DNA of 64,000 nt from an uncultured Lachnospiraceae bacterium (GCA_947367855.1 CANBFE010000016.1:1-64000); one strand, 5' to 3'; counted from the first letter of the stretch, positions 34,036 through 43,753 are shown. The notes: a model not told the origin generated them from the letters alone. Numbers and translations: made by a program.

Positions 34036-35288
34036 CCCGTTCTAAGTGTAAACTCTATCCAGTTTTCTCCGTCCCTCTCCGTATTTTTATACTGAATGCT
34101 GCATCCCCACTCCCTGCAGAGACAGCGGACCCGGTACAGCCCAAGGCCCCGTTCCCTCCCCTTTGTACTGCTTCCCATTCGGAACCAGGTCTCCACTTCA
34201 TCATAGCTTACATAGGGATACGGATTTGAAACCATAAAGCTGCAGCCCTTTTCCTCCTCTGTGAAACGGAACCATACCACCCTGTCCCGCTCCCTTCCGC
34301 AGACTGCCTGGGCGGCATTATCCAGAAGAATTCCCGTTATTTCCACCAGATGGTGCACGGGAATACTGCATTCTTCCAGGCGTCCCTCTATTGCAAATTT
34401 TATGATGATATTGTCTTCCTCAATCTCCAGAAACTTTCCGTATAAGAATCCCACCATTACGGCGTCCCCCAGAGTCAGCAGATCATTGTACCTGTTCTCC
34501 TGCTTAAGTCTGCCGCAGTATTTCTCCTGCGCCCTCACCAGTTTTTCATAGGATTTACAGGTATAATGGGTTGCAAAAATAGCGGCCAGATGATTTTTAA
34601 ACTCATGCTGCCGCAGTCTGACGGATTTGATCAGTTCATCATACTTTTCCTGCATGCTCCTGGTAATCTGCAGTTCGTTCTCCACATCGCTTTTTTCATT
34701 CTGCGCCTTAAGGTATTTTTCCATCAGCAGCAGAATCACCGCCGCCATGGGCATTGCAAGCAGAAAGAGCAGAAGCTGTATTTCTCCGAACCTTCTCTGC
34801 TGAAACTGCATGGAGAAAACCAGGCACACCAGAAATACCGACAGAAGCAGAAGAAAACCGTTCCCCTTCCTGACGCGGGATCTCAGTCTGTATATCCCGG
34901 CTCCGGGCAGAGCAAAAATGCAGGTTCCCAATACCAGTATATTTGCCACAAATACTCTCTCCGATTCCGCTGCCTCCAGAAGGAAGTCAAGGGCCACCAT
35001 AAAAAAGAACTGCATGATTGCCATAACCACCATCATCAGAAACACACAGAAGACAGCCCCGGCAAGCGAATCCCCGAATTTCCGGATACAGAACACCGTG
35101 ATCAGGAGATAAGGAGCCACCCTGCAGAAAAACCCCAGTTCGCAGACGTTTTCCAGTTCATATATGATGACACAGCACAAATACAATACTCCCACAGCAA
35201 TGTCAGGCTCCGGCTTCCGGTTGTACATTCGGTATACGCAGACAATTACTGCCATGATTTCCAGGAGAATCGACGCCCGCCCCAACAC
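34017..35288 (-). CDS. agrC: AgrC-like GHKL sensor histidine kinase
   Basis: A 423-residue kinase. About six membrane helices fill residues 1-190, as in AgrC. A coiled region leads to phosphoacceptor H228 in RLRQHEFKNHLAAI, then N-box GILLDNAAQAV (319-329) and G-box GLGLYRVR (381-388). It should sense the AgrD product at the membrane and phosphorylate the LytTR regulator encoded just upstream. The GTG at 35288 directly follows that gene's TGA; no strong ribosome site is seen, so the start depends on coupling or lies at the ATG at 35255. Confidence 0.88.
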   Translation of the reverse strand: MLGRASILLEIMAVIVCVYRMYNRKPEPDIAVGVLYLCCVIIYELENVCELGFFCRVAPYLLITVFCIRKFGDSLAGAVFCVFLMMVVMAIMQFFFMVALDFLLEAAESERVFVANILVLGTCIFALPGAGIYRLRSRVRKGNGFLLLLSVFLVCLVFSMQFQQRRFGEIQLLLFLLAMPMAAVILLLMEKYLKAQNEKSDVENELQITRSMQEKYDELIKSVRLRQHEFKNHLAAIFATHYTCKSYEKLVRAQEKYCGRLKQENRYNDLLTLGDAVMVGFLYGKFLEIEEDNIIIKFAIEGRLEECSIPVHHLVEITGILLDNAAQAVCGRERDRVVWFRFTEEEKGCSFMVSNPYPYVSYDEVETWFRMGSSTKGRERGLGLYRVRCLCREWGCSIQYKNTERDGENWIEFTLRTGKADKG

Positions 35289-36011
35289 TCAGGAAAATAT
35301 TTCCTTTACCTGTTTTTTAAACATAACACCGATATTCACTCTGCCCATTCCCTCCTGAAACTGAATGACCCCGTTCACCAGATCCACATTATGTACATGT
35401 CTTATATTTATCACCGTGCTGCGGCTGCACTGCAGAAAGTCACTGCTGTCTGCCTCTTCCAGAAAACCCCTGATGGTCTTGTATGGAATATGCATCACAT
35501 CATCATAAGTCGTATGAATATGCAGAACATGGTCAATGCTCTCCACATATACGATACGCCCGCTCTCCACAGCCAGAATAATGCCGTCCTTGTGAAATTT
35601 CAGAATTTTCGCCTGGTTGTCGATACCAGGAAAAGCCAGCGCTTCCTCAACCAAAGTCTTCAGCCTGTTCCTGTCAAAAGGCTTTTCTATAAAGCCGTAA
35701 CAGTGAAGCGCCTCGTAAGTAACCAGTTTTTCGTCATACAGGGAAGTGACAATGATGACCGGAGTGAATCCGTATCTTTTGATCTGCCTTATATCCTCCA
35801 CAAAATGCAGGCCGGACGTATCGCCCGGTCTTTTTGTATCCAGTATAATGTCCACAAGAAACAAATCGATGGTATTTTTCAGGGCGCACTGGCAGGCATC
35901 CTTCACATTGTCGCATGGAAAAACAGTGGTCTTAATGCCCACTTCCCCCACAATGTCAGACAGATACTCCAGCATGGCCCCGTTGTCCTCTAAAATAAGT
36001 ACTTTTTTCAC
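35289..36011 (-). CDS. agrA: AgrA-like LytTR response regulator
   Basis: A 240-residue regulator. The receiver domain (1-125) has E8/D9, phosphoacceptor D54 in LFLVD and a conserved lysine in GFIEKPFDRNR. The C-terminal LytTR DNA-binding domain (about 138-238) carries IVYVESIDHVLHIHT and FLQCSRSTVINIRHV, typical of the family. It starts with GTG after AAGGGGAATCAATCA and is followed by the kinase gene with no gap. It should activate agrBD through the 9-base direct repeats at 33074-33104 (inference). Confidence 0.92.
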   Translation of the reverse strand: MKKVLILEDNGAMLEYLSDIVGEVGIKTTVFPCDNVKDACQCALKNTIDLFLVDIILDTKRPGDTSGLHFVEDIRQIKRYGFTPVIIVTSLYDEKLVTYEALHCYGFIEKPFDRNRLKTLVEEALAFPGIDNQAKILKFHKDGIILAVESGRIVYVESIDHVLHIHTTYDDVMHIPYKTIRGFLEEADSSDFLQCSRSTVINIRHVHNVDLVNGVIQFQEGMGRVNIGVMFKKQVKEIFS

Positions 36012-36033
36012 TGATTGATTCCCCTTTTTCTTA

Positions 36034-36711
36034 TCAGTTCTTCTTTTGAAACAACTTTAGTATGGCCAATATATTATTTTCCGATATGGCATCCATTCTC
36101 TCCAAAAACCACCCCGCTTCACATAACAGTCCTTTTCTGTCCCTGAGCACCATTGACGGCGGAACCCTGAATTCTCTGTAAAAACGCCACAATAATTCGC
36201 TGTCCGGCAGGCACTGGTCATTCTCCAGCTTCCGCAGCTTTTTCAGGTCAATACAGAGATGGTCCGCCATCTCCCTCTGTGTATAGTCCAAAAGACGCCT
36301 GATCAGAAAGAAAAGATTATTGTCAAAATTCTGGTCTGCGTCCAACAGACGTATATACCTGACCTCCTGGTAAAGATTTTTCCAGAAGGCCGACGGCTCC
36401 AATACATAATAACAGGTAATTATAGAAAATATCGTCTCCAGAAGACAGATGGCTTCAAAATAACTGCACTCCTCAAATTCTTTCACATAACGGCCCTTTG
36501 TCCGCTGTCCCGTAAAAATATAGTGGACATCCATTCCCAGGTCAATGAGGGCATTTACCTCGTCATAACTAAAATACTGCATTCCCTTCTCAATCTTGCA
36601 GTACTGCGCCTGGCTCATATGCATGCGCTGACACATCTCTCTTTGAGACCAGGTCAGTTTTTCCCGCTCTTCCCTCAGCCGCTTTAACACGTCCTTGTAA
36701 TCCATACCCAT
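36034..36711 (-). CDS. Regulator with two XRE-like helix-turn-helix domains
   Basis: A 225-residue protein. Residues 8-60 form an XRE domain (TWSQREMCQRMHMSQAQYCKIEKGM). A second one lies at about 133-185 (YTQREMADHLCIDLKKLRKLEND). The middle is helical without a known domain. It precedes the LytTR regulator by 22 bases, so it is first gene of a regulator-regulator-kinase operon. Two such domains in one chain suggest contact with paired sites or self-pairing. The start is the ATG at 36711, after AAAGGACATTTACC; a second in-frame ATG lies six bases on. Confidence 0.85.
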   Translation of the reverse strand: MGMDYKDVLKRLREEREKLTWSQREMCQRMHMSQAQYCKIEKGMQYFSYDEVNALIDLGMDVHYIFTGQRTKGRYVKEFEECSYFEAICLLETIFSIITCYYVLEPSAFWKNLYQEVRYIRLLDADQNFDNNLFFLIRRLLDYTQREMADHLCIDLKKLRKLENDQCLPDSELLWRFYREFRVPPSMVLRDRKGLLCEAGWFLERMDAISENNILAILKLFQKKN

Positions 36712-36750
36712 GGTAAATGTCCTTTAAAATAGAATGCACTTATCATGTTC

Positions 36751-36791
36751 ATTATATTTTATCTCTATTCCCCATTTTGCACCTAATTAGG
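36751..36791 (-). promoter_or_regulatory. Weak promoter and palindrome before the XRE-agrA-agrC operon
   Basis: TATAAT on the minus strand (36751-36756) has no good -35, which suggests an activator. A perfect 10-base palindrome CCTAATTAGG (36782-36791) lies just above the -35 position and could be an XRE or LytTR target. Confidence 0.45.
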
Positions 36792-36852
36792 AATAAACGG
36801 ACTCGCGCATGCATTATGACGGCCTTTCGCCGAAAAGACGCCGGATGCTTTC

Positions 36853-38703
36853 TCAGACCGGAATGCTTGACGCCACGCAGAGACCGCCCCAGCCAACCCG
36901 GTCGTTGGGGTAATAGTCCTCACCCCTCAGGGCCCGGGAACCTGCCCTCAGATATGCCTTTACCTTCTCCCCGTACAGAAAGGGATCGTTTCCCCTGACA
37001 ATCCCCCATTCCATCAGAAGCGCCGCGCTTCCTGCCACAATGGGCGTGGCAAAGGAGGTCCCCGTGAAAGGCGTATATCCCCCATAAATATCCGGCGCCA
37101 GAATCCCTACCCCCGGCGCTGCCAGATCCGGCTTTGCCAGTCCTGCCGCCACCACTCCGATGGTCCGGTTTGCATCCGCATAGCCTCTCCCCGAGAAATC
37201 CGCATAAGCCTCATAGGTACTGTCATAGGCCCCCACACTGATGACCTTTGAGGCCGTGGCCGGAATCGTCAGGGTCACTTCCGGTGTCGCGCGGTAAAAT
37301 CCCGTCCCTCCGCTTCGCACAACCCCGGAGGGAAGATAAAAGTAATATCTTCCCGTCACAATCCGCCTGGGAACCAGACGGATTGTCCACACGCCGCTGT
37401 TAATATAGTTCCGTCCCAGAGGCAGCATCTCAAAATAGATTTCCTCTGCCACCGCGTAAGGGGCCGGTTCCCCGAAATACACCAGAACCTCCGTCTGTTC
37501 CAGGCGCAGCACATACTTTCCCCCGTTGACCGTTTCGGGCAGCTGGGCTTCCTGGCCTCCCGGAGAGCGCAGGTAGATGCGGTATTCGTCACAATAATTT
37601 TTCCACAGTTGGACACTCAGGCTCCGCTCATATTCCGCCACTGCCAGTTCCACGGAGGCAGGCCGCGCAGTGGCGCTGCCCATACGGCTGGGGACCGTCT
37701 CGGCACCTGTTTTTCCACCCGACGTCTCTTCTTCCAGCAGGCTGCCTGCCACATGCCCGCCGCTTCCCGCCTCATTGCCGCTGCCCACGCAGATTACCGT
37801 GCGGCCGATCTCCGCCGCATTGTCCAGAAAGCGTTCCAGCAGGGAGCTTCCGTCATGTGCCCCGTAGGTGTTGCCGAAGCTTAAATTGATCACCACCGGC
37901 ATGGCAAGCTCAATGGCCTTCCTCACCGCATATGTGATGCCGCGCATGATCTCCGTTGTCTTTGGAAAGGAGTTCTCATCCGGCTGCCCCAGTTTGACGA
38001 TCAGCAGCTCCGCCTCAGGCGCAACCCCCTGGTATCCCCCGCTGTTTCCTGCAGCGATTCCTGCCACAGCAGTGCCATGGCTGCTGCTGTCCACACTGGG
38101 CAGCAGCCGGAATGCCTCCTGGCCTCCTGCCTCCAGCGCCCGGTTGATCTGTCCTGCATCGAACTCCACCCCTATGCCGAACCCTGCAGGAGGCCGCCAT
38201 GCGGCGCCTTCCTCCTCCCCCTCCCGGGAAGAGCCCCCCGGCATCAGGGTCTGGTCCCAGAGAAAAAGAATCCTTGTGCCCCCGTCTGCCTTCCGGAATT
38301 CCTGCCTTCTGTAGTCGATACCGCTGTCCAGCACGGCCACCAGCACGCCTGCGCCTGTGAGATAGGGATCCCGCAGCGTGGCCTGGGCAATGCAGGAATT
38401 ATCCGTCGGCATCTCCACACCGTAGAAATACCGCTTTGGCATCTCCACATACTCTATTTCCTCCACCTCTGCCATCCTTTCCACCAGCTGCTCCGGCACT
38501 GTCAGTATGGCATAGCCCGCAATCAGGTATTCCACCTGTATATCCAGGGCTCCCAGTCTGTCCAGACTGCCATGATACTTTACGATCAGTTCCCATGTAC
38601 GGGAATCCGTATTAAATCCTACGTTTAATTCCTCAGTCCTCGCCCTGGTCTCCTCCGGCGTCTGCAATGCCAGCTGCAGCAGCTCCTCCAGTTTCTGATT
38701 CAT
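36853..38703 (-). CDS. Subtilisin-like serine protease, Csp type
   Basis: A 616-residue S8-family protease. Residues 1-95 look like an internal prodomain (YAILTVPEQLVERMAEVEEIEYVEMP). The triad is complete: D126 in VAVLDSGID, H209 in SSSHGTAVAG and S550 in TGTSFATP. A large insert of about 170 residues lies between the His and Ser regions, as in clostridial Csp proteases that activate the cortex hydrolase SleC during spore germination. No signal peptide and no sleC gene are seen here, so the spore role is only family-based. The start follows GGACAGGGGAAT. Confidence 0.85.
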   Translation of the reverse strand: MNQKLEELLQLALQTPEETRARTEELNVGFNTDSRTWELIVKYHGSLDRLGALDIQVEYLIAGYAILTVPEQLVERMAEVEEIEYVEMPKRYFYGVEMPTDNSCIAQATLRDPYLTGAGVLVAVLDSGIDYRRQEFRKADGGTRILFLWDQTLMPGGSSREGEEEGAAWRPPAGFGIGVEFDAGQINRALEAGGQEAFRLLPSVDSSSHGTAVAGIAAGNSGGYQGVAPEAELLIVKLGQPDENSFPKTTEIMRGITYAVRKAIELAMPVVINLSFGNTYGAHDGSSLLERFLDNAAEIGRTVICVGSGNEAGSGGHVAGSLLEEETSGGKTGAETVPSRMGSATARPASVELAVAEYERSLSVQLWKNYCDEYRIYLRSPGGQEAQLPETVNGGKYVLRLEQTEVLVYFGEPAPYAVAEEIYFEMLPLGRNYINSGVWTIRLVPRRIVTGRYYFYLPSGVVRSGGTGFYRATPEVTLTIPATASKVISVGAYDSTYEAYADFSGRGYADANRTIGVVAAGLAKPDLAAPGVGILAPDIYGGYTPFTGTSFATPIVAGSAALLMEWGIVRGNDPFLYGEKVKAYLRAGSRALRGEDYYPNDRVGWGGLCVASSIPV

Positions 38704-38808
38704 ATTCCCCTGTCCTTTCAGGTCCCCTGCTCTCCTGTTATTCTATGAAAATATCCGGTATATGGTCCTCTTTCAGCCGGTTTATGCCGAAATTTTCTTC
38801 TGCAAAGC

Positions 38809-38844
38809 AAAAAAGGAAGCACCATGGTTTCCCACGATACTTCC
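38809..38844 (-). terminator. Intrinsic terminator of the PHP-ABC-GNAT operon
   Basis: A 13-pair stem (three G-U pairs) closed by a GAAA tetraloop is followed on the minus strand by TTTTTT. It starts 26 bases after the GNAT stop. Confidence 0.88.
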
Positions 38845-38869
38845 CTTAAAATCTTCCCGCTATTCTGTT

Positions 38870-39415
38870 TTACCGCTGCAGTATCTGTTTTATTTTGTGT
38901 TTCAGGTTTTCCGGAAGAACATTATCGTAAATTTCATAATACTCAGGGAATGTCAGCGGCCTTCCATAGGTGAGGATTTCCATCTCCACCCCCATCAGGT
39001 CTACCAGAAACCCCACGGCGCTCATGCCGTTCCGCAGATAAAATTCCTTCCTGCGGGCTCTCTCCCGGCGGTTCTCCACATCTCCCTTTTCTTCCGTGCT
39101 CTCAATCTCCACCACGATCCTGTCCCTGCCGTACCGCTCCTGCAGCTCTGCCAGGGCCCTGCTTCCCAGGCCGCTGCCCTGGCAGCGGGGCTCCACTGCC
39201 AGATAGTCCAGCAGCGCCAGTTCCCCTGAAAGCAGCATGATTGCCAGGCCGCAGAAATTACCCTCCGGATCCTCCATCATCAGAAGATCAAAAAATCCCT
39301 CCTGCCGCTTCTGCAGCATGAAAGCAAACGGCTTCTTTTCCGATTTCGGAAAGGACTTCTCATACAAATCCTGCAAAAGCGCCAGTTCCCTCTCCGTTTC
39401 TGCATGTCTTAACAC
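38870..39415 (-). CDS. GNAT-family N-acetyltransferase
   Basis: A 181-residue acetyltransferase with the acetyl-CoA loop PRCQGSGLGSRAL at about 80-92, preceded by the strand LALLDYLAV. The acceptor is unknown. I take the GTG at 39415 as start because TTTGGAGGGAGAGACT precedes it; the frame begins at a TTG 15 bases earlier. It is last in an operon with two ABC exporter genes, 24 bases after the second, which may mean it modifies the same class of molecule (inference). Confidence 0.85.
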   Translation of the reverse strand: MLRHAETERELALLQDLYEKSFPKSEKKPFAFMLQKRQEGFFDLLMMEDPEGNFCGLAIMLLSGELALLDYLAVEPRCQGSGLGSRALAELQERYGRDRIVVEIESTEEKGDVENRRERARRKEFYLRNGMSAVGFLVDLMGVEMEILTYGRPLTFPEYYEIYDNVLPENLKHKIKQILQR

Positions 39416-39439
39416 AGTCTCTCCCTCCAAACTGTCTGC

Positions 39440-41215
39440 TTATGCCGTCACACCATGGCGGATCTGCAGCTCGTACAGCTTCTTATAGATACCATCCTGG
39501 GACAGCAGCTCCTGATGGGTACCCCTCTCCTGGATCTTTCCCTTATGCATGACCATGATGCAGTCGGCATGCTGAATGGTGGACAGCCTGTGGGCTACCA
39601 TGATGGTGGTGCGCCCCCGCATCAGCTTTTCCAGCGCCTCCTGAATCAGCAGTTCCGTCTCCGTGTCAATGTTGGCCGTGGCCTCGTCCATCACCAGAAT
39701 ACTTGGCTTATGGGCCAGGGTGCGGGCAAAGGACAGCAGCTGCCTCTCTCCTGCCGAGAAAGTGGCTCCCCTCTCCGATACGGGCTCCCGGTAACCGCCC
39801 GGCAGCTTCTCGATAAAACGGGAGGCATTGACATATTCGGCGGCTTCCTTCACGTCCTCCAGTGTAATATCCTCATTGTGCAGGCGGATGTTGTACTCCA
39901 CATCCCCCTCAAAGATAAACACATCCTGCTGCATCTGTCCGATGGCGCTGCGCAGCTGTTTCTTGCTGATTTTCCGGATGTCCACCCCGTCTATATAAAT
40001 ATTTCCCTTCTGAATGTCATAATATCTTCCTATCAGATTCAGGATGGAGGATTTCCCTGCGCCGGTGGCTCCCACAAAGGCCACCCTCTCCCCCGGCTCT
40101 ATGACAAAGGACACATCCCTCAGGACGTAATTTTCATTGTCATAGGCAAACCACACATGGGAAAACTCGATGCGTCCCAGTATCCTGGGCAGAATCACCG
40201 GATTTTCCTCCTCCTTTACCAGAGGCTCCTCGCTCATGATGGTGAAAATTTTCTCCGCGGAGGCAATGGAGGACTGCAGCGTGGAAAACTGTTCCGCCAG
40301 TTCCTGTATGGGTTCAAAGAAGGACTGGATATACTGCGCAAAAATATACAGCGTACCAATGGAAATCACGCCCCCCATCACATCCCGGCTTCCGATACCC
40401 AGAACGATCATCAGGGAGATAATGCTGAGGATATAAATCAGGGGCCTGAAGATGGCAAACACCATCATTTCCCTGTAACCTGCCCGGAACAGCTTATGGT
40501 TCTTGTCGTTAAATTCCTCATACTTCCTTTTCTCCCTGCCGAAAATCTGGATGATGCGCATGCCGGAAATATTTTCCGACAGAAAGGTGTTCACATCCGT
40601 CAGACGCGTCCTGGAAATACGGTATGTCTTCCGCGCAATCTTGCGGAAAACCACTGTCAGTACCGCCACAAAGGGCAGCAGGATAAAGGAGATCAAAGCC
40701 AGCTTCCAGTCCAGCATCAGCATCACCACTGCAAGTCCGATAATCTTTACCACATTCCGGAACAGCCTTACCAGAATGCCCGAGTACATTTCATCCAGGG
40801 CTTCCACGTCATTGGTGACACGGGTTACCAGCCTTCCCACCGGCGTCAGGTCAAAATAGCGGCTGCTCAGTGACTGGATATGAGCATACAGCTCCTTCCG
40901 CACGGTGAGAATAATGCTCTGCCCCATCTTCTGCAGCAGCCAGGTCTGGGTTATGTTGAACACAAAGCTGAATGCCAACACAATGCCGTATTTTATGGTG
41001 GTCTCCACAATCACATCATAGTTTCCCTGGGTCTCAAACAGGTCGATGGCATCCCCGATCAGCATGGGGCGGTACAGATCAAAACCGGTCAGAACCAGCA
41101 CCAGGATCAGGCACACAGCCACCCATCCTATATAGGGCTTCATATATGAAAGCAGGTGCAGCAGGGCATTGCCTTCATAATTGGATTCTATCTTATCATC
41201 GGTCAAAGTACTCAT
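39440..41215 (-). CDS. Heterodimeric ABC exporter subunit with active ATP site (BmrD/YheH-like)
   Basis: A 591-residue half-transporter: six membrane helices (about 20-310), then an ATPase with Walker A GATGAGKSS, unusual signature FSAGERQLLSFARTL and Walker B ILVMDEATANID with the catalytic Glu. The signature pattern matches BmrD/YheH-type subunits of multidrug exporters, which pair with a subunit having a degenerate site, here the preceding gene. The ATG at 41215 follows TTTGGAGGTAGCG. The two genes are 21 bases apart. Confidence 0.9.
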   Translation of the reverse strand: MSTLTDDKIESNYEGNALLHLLSYMKPYIGWVAVCLILVLVLTGFDLYRPMLIGDAIDLFETQGNYDVIVETTIKYGIVLAFSFVFNITQTWLLQKMGQSIILTVRKELYAHIQSLSSRYFDLTPVGRLVTRVTNDVEALDEMYSGILVRLFRNVVKIIGLAVVMLMLDWKLALISFILLPFVAVLTVVFRKIARKTYRISRTRLTDVNTFLSENISGMRIIQIFGREKRKYEEFNDKNHKLFRAGYREMMVFAIFRPLIYILSIISLMIVLGIGSRDVMGGVISIGTLYIFAQYIQSFFEPIQELAEQFSTLQSSIASAEKIFTIMSEEPLVKEEENPVILPRILGRIEFSHVWFAYDNENYVLRDVSFVIEPGERVAFVGATGAGKSSILNLIGRYYDIQKGNIYIDGVDIRKISKKQLRSAIGQMQQDVFIFEGDVEYNIRLHNEDITLEDVKEAAEYVNASRFIEKLPGGYREPVSERGATFSAGERQLLSFARTLAHKPSILVMDEATANIDTETELLIQEALEKLMRGRTTIMVAHRLSTIQHADCIMVMHKGKIQERGTHQELLSQDGIYKKLYELQIRHGVTA

Positions 41216-41236
41216 CGCTACCTCCAAATAATTTTC

Positions 41237-43015
41237 CTATATAGCCTTCAGTTCCTGCTCCAACTGCTGCTTCTCGTAAATATGGGCATAGAAGCCCTCC
41301 TTTTTCAGCAGCTCCTCATGGGTGCCGTATTCCGTGAGCTCTCCTTCTGTGAGTACCGCCACATGGTCCGCCTTCTGCAGTGTGGAAATACGGTGCGCAA
41401 TGATGATGGTGGTCTTGCCCTGGCGCAGCTTCATCAGATTTTCCAGAATCTGTTCCTCCGTGTCCGTATCCACCGCAGACAGGGAGTCATCCAAAATCAG
41501 CACCGCCGAATCCATCAGCAGGGCCCTGGCTATGGAGCTTCTCTGCTTCTGGCCGCCGGACAGGGTCACGCCCCTCTCTCCCACCAGGGTTCTGTACTCC
41601 TCCGGGAATCCCATGATATTGTCATGAATGCAGGCTGCCTTTGCCGCCCTTTTGATACTGGCCCGCATCTCCGGATGATCCCTGATTCTCTCTTCCAGGC
41701 CGAAGGCGATATTTTCCTCCAGGGTATCCGAAAACAGGAAATTGTCCTGGGGCACATAGGCCATATCCCTGTGCAGCACTGCCAGGGGAAACTCCGTGAT
41801 GGGCTTTCCGTCCACCAGAAGCGAACCCGTCTCGCAGTCGTACACTCGCAGAAGCAGATCTGCCAGACTGGATTTTCCGCTTCCCGTCCGCCCCAGTACC
41901 CCCAGCATCTCCCCTGCCTTCACATGAAGGTTCACATTCTTCAGCACGGGACTGTCGCCGTCCGGATATGTAAAGGTCAGGTTTTTCAGGGTGATGTCGC
42001 CCCTGATCTTCTCTTCCCCGCCTGCCGCGCCTTCCGGCAGCTTATCCACGATATCCGGCTTCTCCCGGAAAATGCAGGCAATCCGCTGAAATGCCGCGGC
42101 AGCCTGTGAAAAGTTATTGATGCAGTCTCCGCAGGCGATCATGGGCCATACCAGCATGCCGATGTAAGAATTGAACGCCACGAACTTTCCGATGGAAACC
42201 TGGCCGTTCAGCACCATACGGCCCCCGAATACCAGAGTCAGCAGCAGGCTGATGCCTGTGATGGCGTCCAGGGCCGGGCCAAACACTGCCCTGAGCTTCA
42301 CCATGGACAGGTTTTTCTCCATGCTGTTCTGGCTGGCTTTCTCAAATGCGCGGAAATCCTCCTCCTCCTGCACGAAGGCCTTCAGCACACGCACCCCGGC
42401 GATGCTTTCCTGCACCTTATCGGAGAGCTGCGAGAAGGCTTCCTGCCTCCTGGTCTGGCGCTTCTTGGCCTCGATCCCGTAAAAATAGCAGCCCACAGCC
42501 ACCAGTGTCAGCGGAATAAACGCCATCAGTGTCAGTCCCAGATCCACATACATTACCATCCGCAGCAGTACCATCACAGTCATGACAACAGCGTCAAAAG
42601 CCGTGACCACCGCAGGCCCCACCGCCATGCGGATGGCATTCAGGTCATTGGTAAACCTTGCCATAAGGTCTCCTGTCTTATGGCTGTTGAAATAACGGGC
42701 GGACAGGGTTTCCAGATGCCCGAACATGTCATTTCTCAGCCTGTATTCAATGCCCCGGGCAGACCCGAAAATGCAGAACCGCCATCCGAACCGTCCCAGG
42801 GTCATCACCGCGCCTGCGGCAAAAAGCTTGGCCAGCAGCATTACCACACCGTCATGGTCAAGGATGCCCTCCGTGAGGCCGTCTATCAGTTCCCCGATAA
42901 ACTGTGGTATGTACAGATTCGCCAGATCCACCGACAGCAGGATGACCACCCCTGCCAGGTAAAACCACTTATACTTTAACAAATACGGAAGCAGCGAAAA
43001 TTTCTTTTCATCCAT
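41237..43015 (-). CDS. Heterodimeric ABC exporter subunit with degenerate ATP site (BmrC/YheI-like)
   Basis: A 592-residue half-transporter: six membrane helices, Walker A GRTGSGKSS, signature LSGGQKQRSSIARAL and Walker B VLILDDSLSAVD, in which Asp replaces the catalytic Glu. This is the usual degenerate partner of BmrC/BmrD-type pairs, so one of the two ATP sites is expected to be slow. Likely substrates are drugs, lipids or peptides. It starts 12 bases after the PHP gene and is followed by the active subunit and an acetyltransferase. Confidence 0.9.
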   Translation of the reverse strand: MDEKKFSLLPYLLKYKWFYLAGVVILLSVDLANLYIPQFIGELIDGLTEGILDHDGVVMLLAKLFAAGAVMTLGRFGWRFCIFGSARGIEYRLRNDMFGHLETLSARYFNSHKTGDLMARFTNDLNAIRMAVGPAVVTAFDAVVMTVMVLLRMVMYVDLGLTLMAFIPLTLVAVGCYFYGIEAKKRQTRRQEAFSQLSDKVQESIAGVRVLKAFVQEEEDFRAFEKASQNSMEKNLSMVKLRAVFGPALDAITGISLLLTLVFGGRMVLNGQVSIGKFVAFNSYIGMLVWPMIACGDCINNFSQAAAAFQRIACIFREKPDIVDKLPEGAAGGEEKIRGDITLKNLTFTYPDGDSPVLKNVNLHVKAGEMLGVLGRTGSGKSSLADLLLRVYDCETGSLLVDGKPITEFPLAVLHRDMAYVPQDNFLFSDTLEENIAFGLEERIRDHPEMRASIKRAAKAACIHDNIMGFPEEYRTLVGERGVTLSGGQKQRSSIARALLMDSAVLILDDSLSAVDTDTEEQILENLMKLRQGKTTIIIAHRISTLQKADHVAVLTEGELTEYGTHEELLKKEGFYAHIYEKQQLEQELKAI

Positions 43016-43027
43016 TTTGTTTTACAC

Positions 43028-43753
43028 CTACCGTTCTTCCTTTTCTGTGCCCCCGGGCAGCAGACGGAGCACATCCCCCGCCATGACCCTGCGGACAAAA
43101 TCATGAATATTTTTCAGTTTCTCCGAAAATACCATTCCCCCGTAGAACATTACCGTACTGTGCTGATCTGACCCTGCTGTCATGGGAAAACCATGCTCCT
43201 CCGCATAACTGACAGCCATGTCATTATACTCGGGATGCGCTGCTTTGTGACAATCGCTGATATGGGATGTATTCAGCCCCTCCACCGCATCCACATATTC
43301 CGGAAATAACCGGACTTCCGGAATATAGGAGGCCTCCCGGAATGGATGGGCATGGCAGACAATCCCGCCTCCGCCGTGCACCAGCTGAAACTGCTCCTCC
43401 ACCGTGGCGTCCCTGATCTCCGGGTGCGCCAGCAGCCATTCCCTGTCAAGGCCATATATCAGAAATTCCGTTCCCTGATAACAGGATTCCCATCCGAAAA
43501 ATACCTGCAGACCATGCTTTTCCCCTTCTTCCCTGGCGTTTTCGTAGCCATGACAAAAAGCCTCCACCCAGTCACTCCATGGAAGCCTTCTGTCCACCGC
43601 CGTATTGCCATAAAAGAAATGGTCCGTGACAATGATTCCCGCATACCCCGCCCCGGCATACGCCCTTGCCATCTCTGCGCCTGTGCACATGCCGCAGGCG
43701 CTTCCCTCACTGGTATGCATGTGCGTTTCATACCAATATCCTTTAGTCCTCAT
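43028..43753 (-). CDS. PHP-domain metal-dependent phosphoesterase
   Basis: A 241-residue PHP protein. The metal motifs are visible in order: ETHMHTSEGS, IIVTDHFFYG, FGWESCYQGTEFLIYG, IVCHAHPFR and GSDQHST. Relatives hydrolyse histidinol phosphate, nucleotides or other phosphoesters; the substrate is not evident. The ATG at 43753 has GGAAG eleven bases upstream; a TTG at 43771 just after AGGGGGGCA is an alternative start. It leads the ABC exporter operon from a strong promoter. Confidence 0.85.
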   Translation of the reverse strand: MRTKGYWYETHMHTSEGSACGMCTGAEMARAYAGAGYAGIIVTDHFFYGNTAVDRRLPWSDWVEAFCHGYENAREEGEKHGLQVFFGWESCYQGTEFLIYGLDREWLLAHPEIRDATVEEQFQLVHGGGGIVCHAHPFREASYIPEVRLFPEYVDAVEGLNTSHISDCHKAAHPEYNDMAVSYAEEHGFPMTAGSDQHSTVMFYGGMVFSEKLKNIHDFVRRVMAGDVLRLLPGGTEKEER

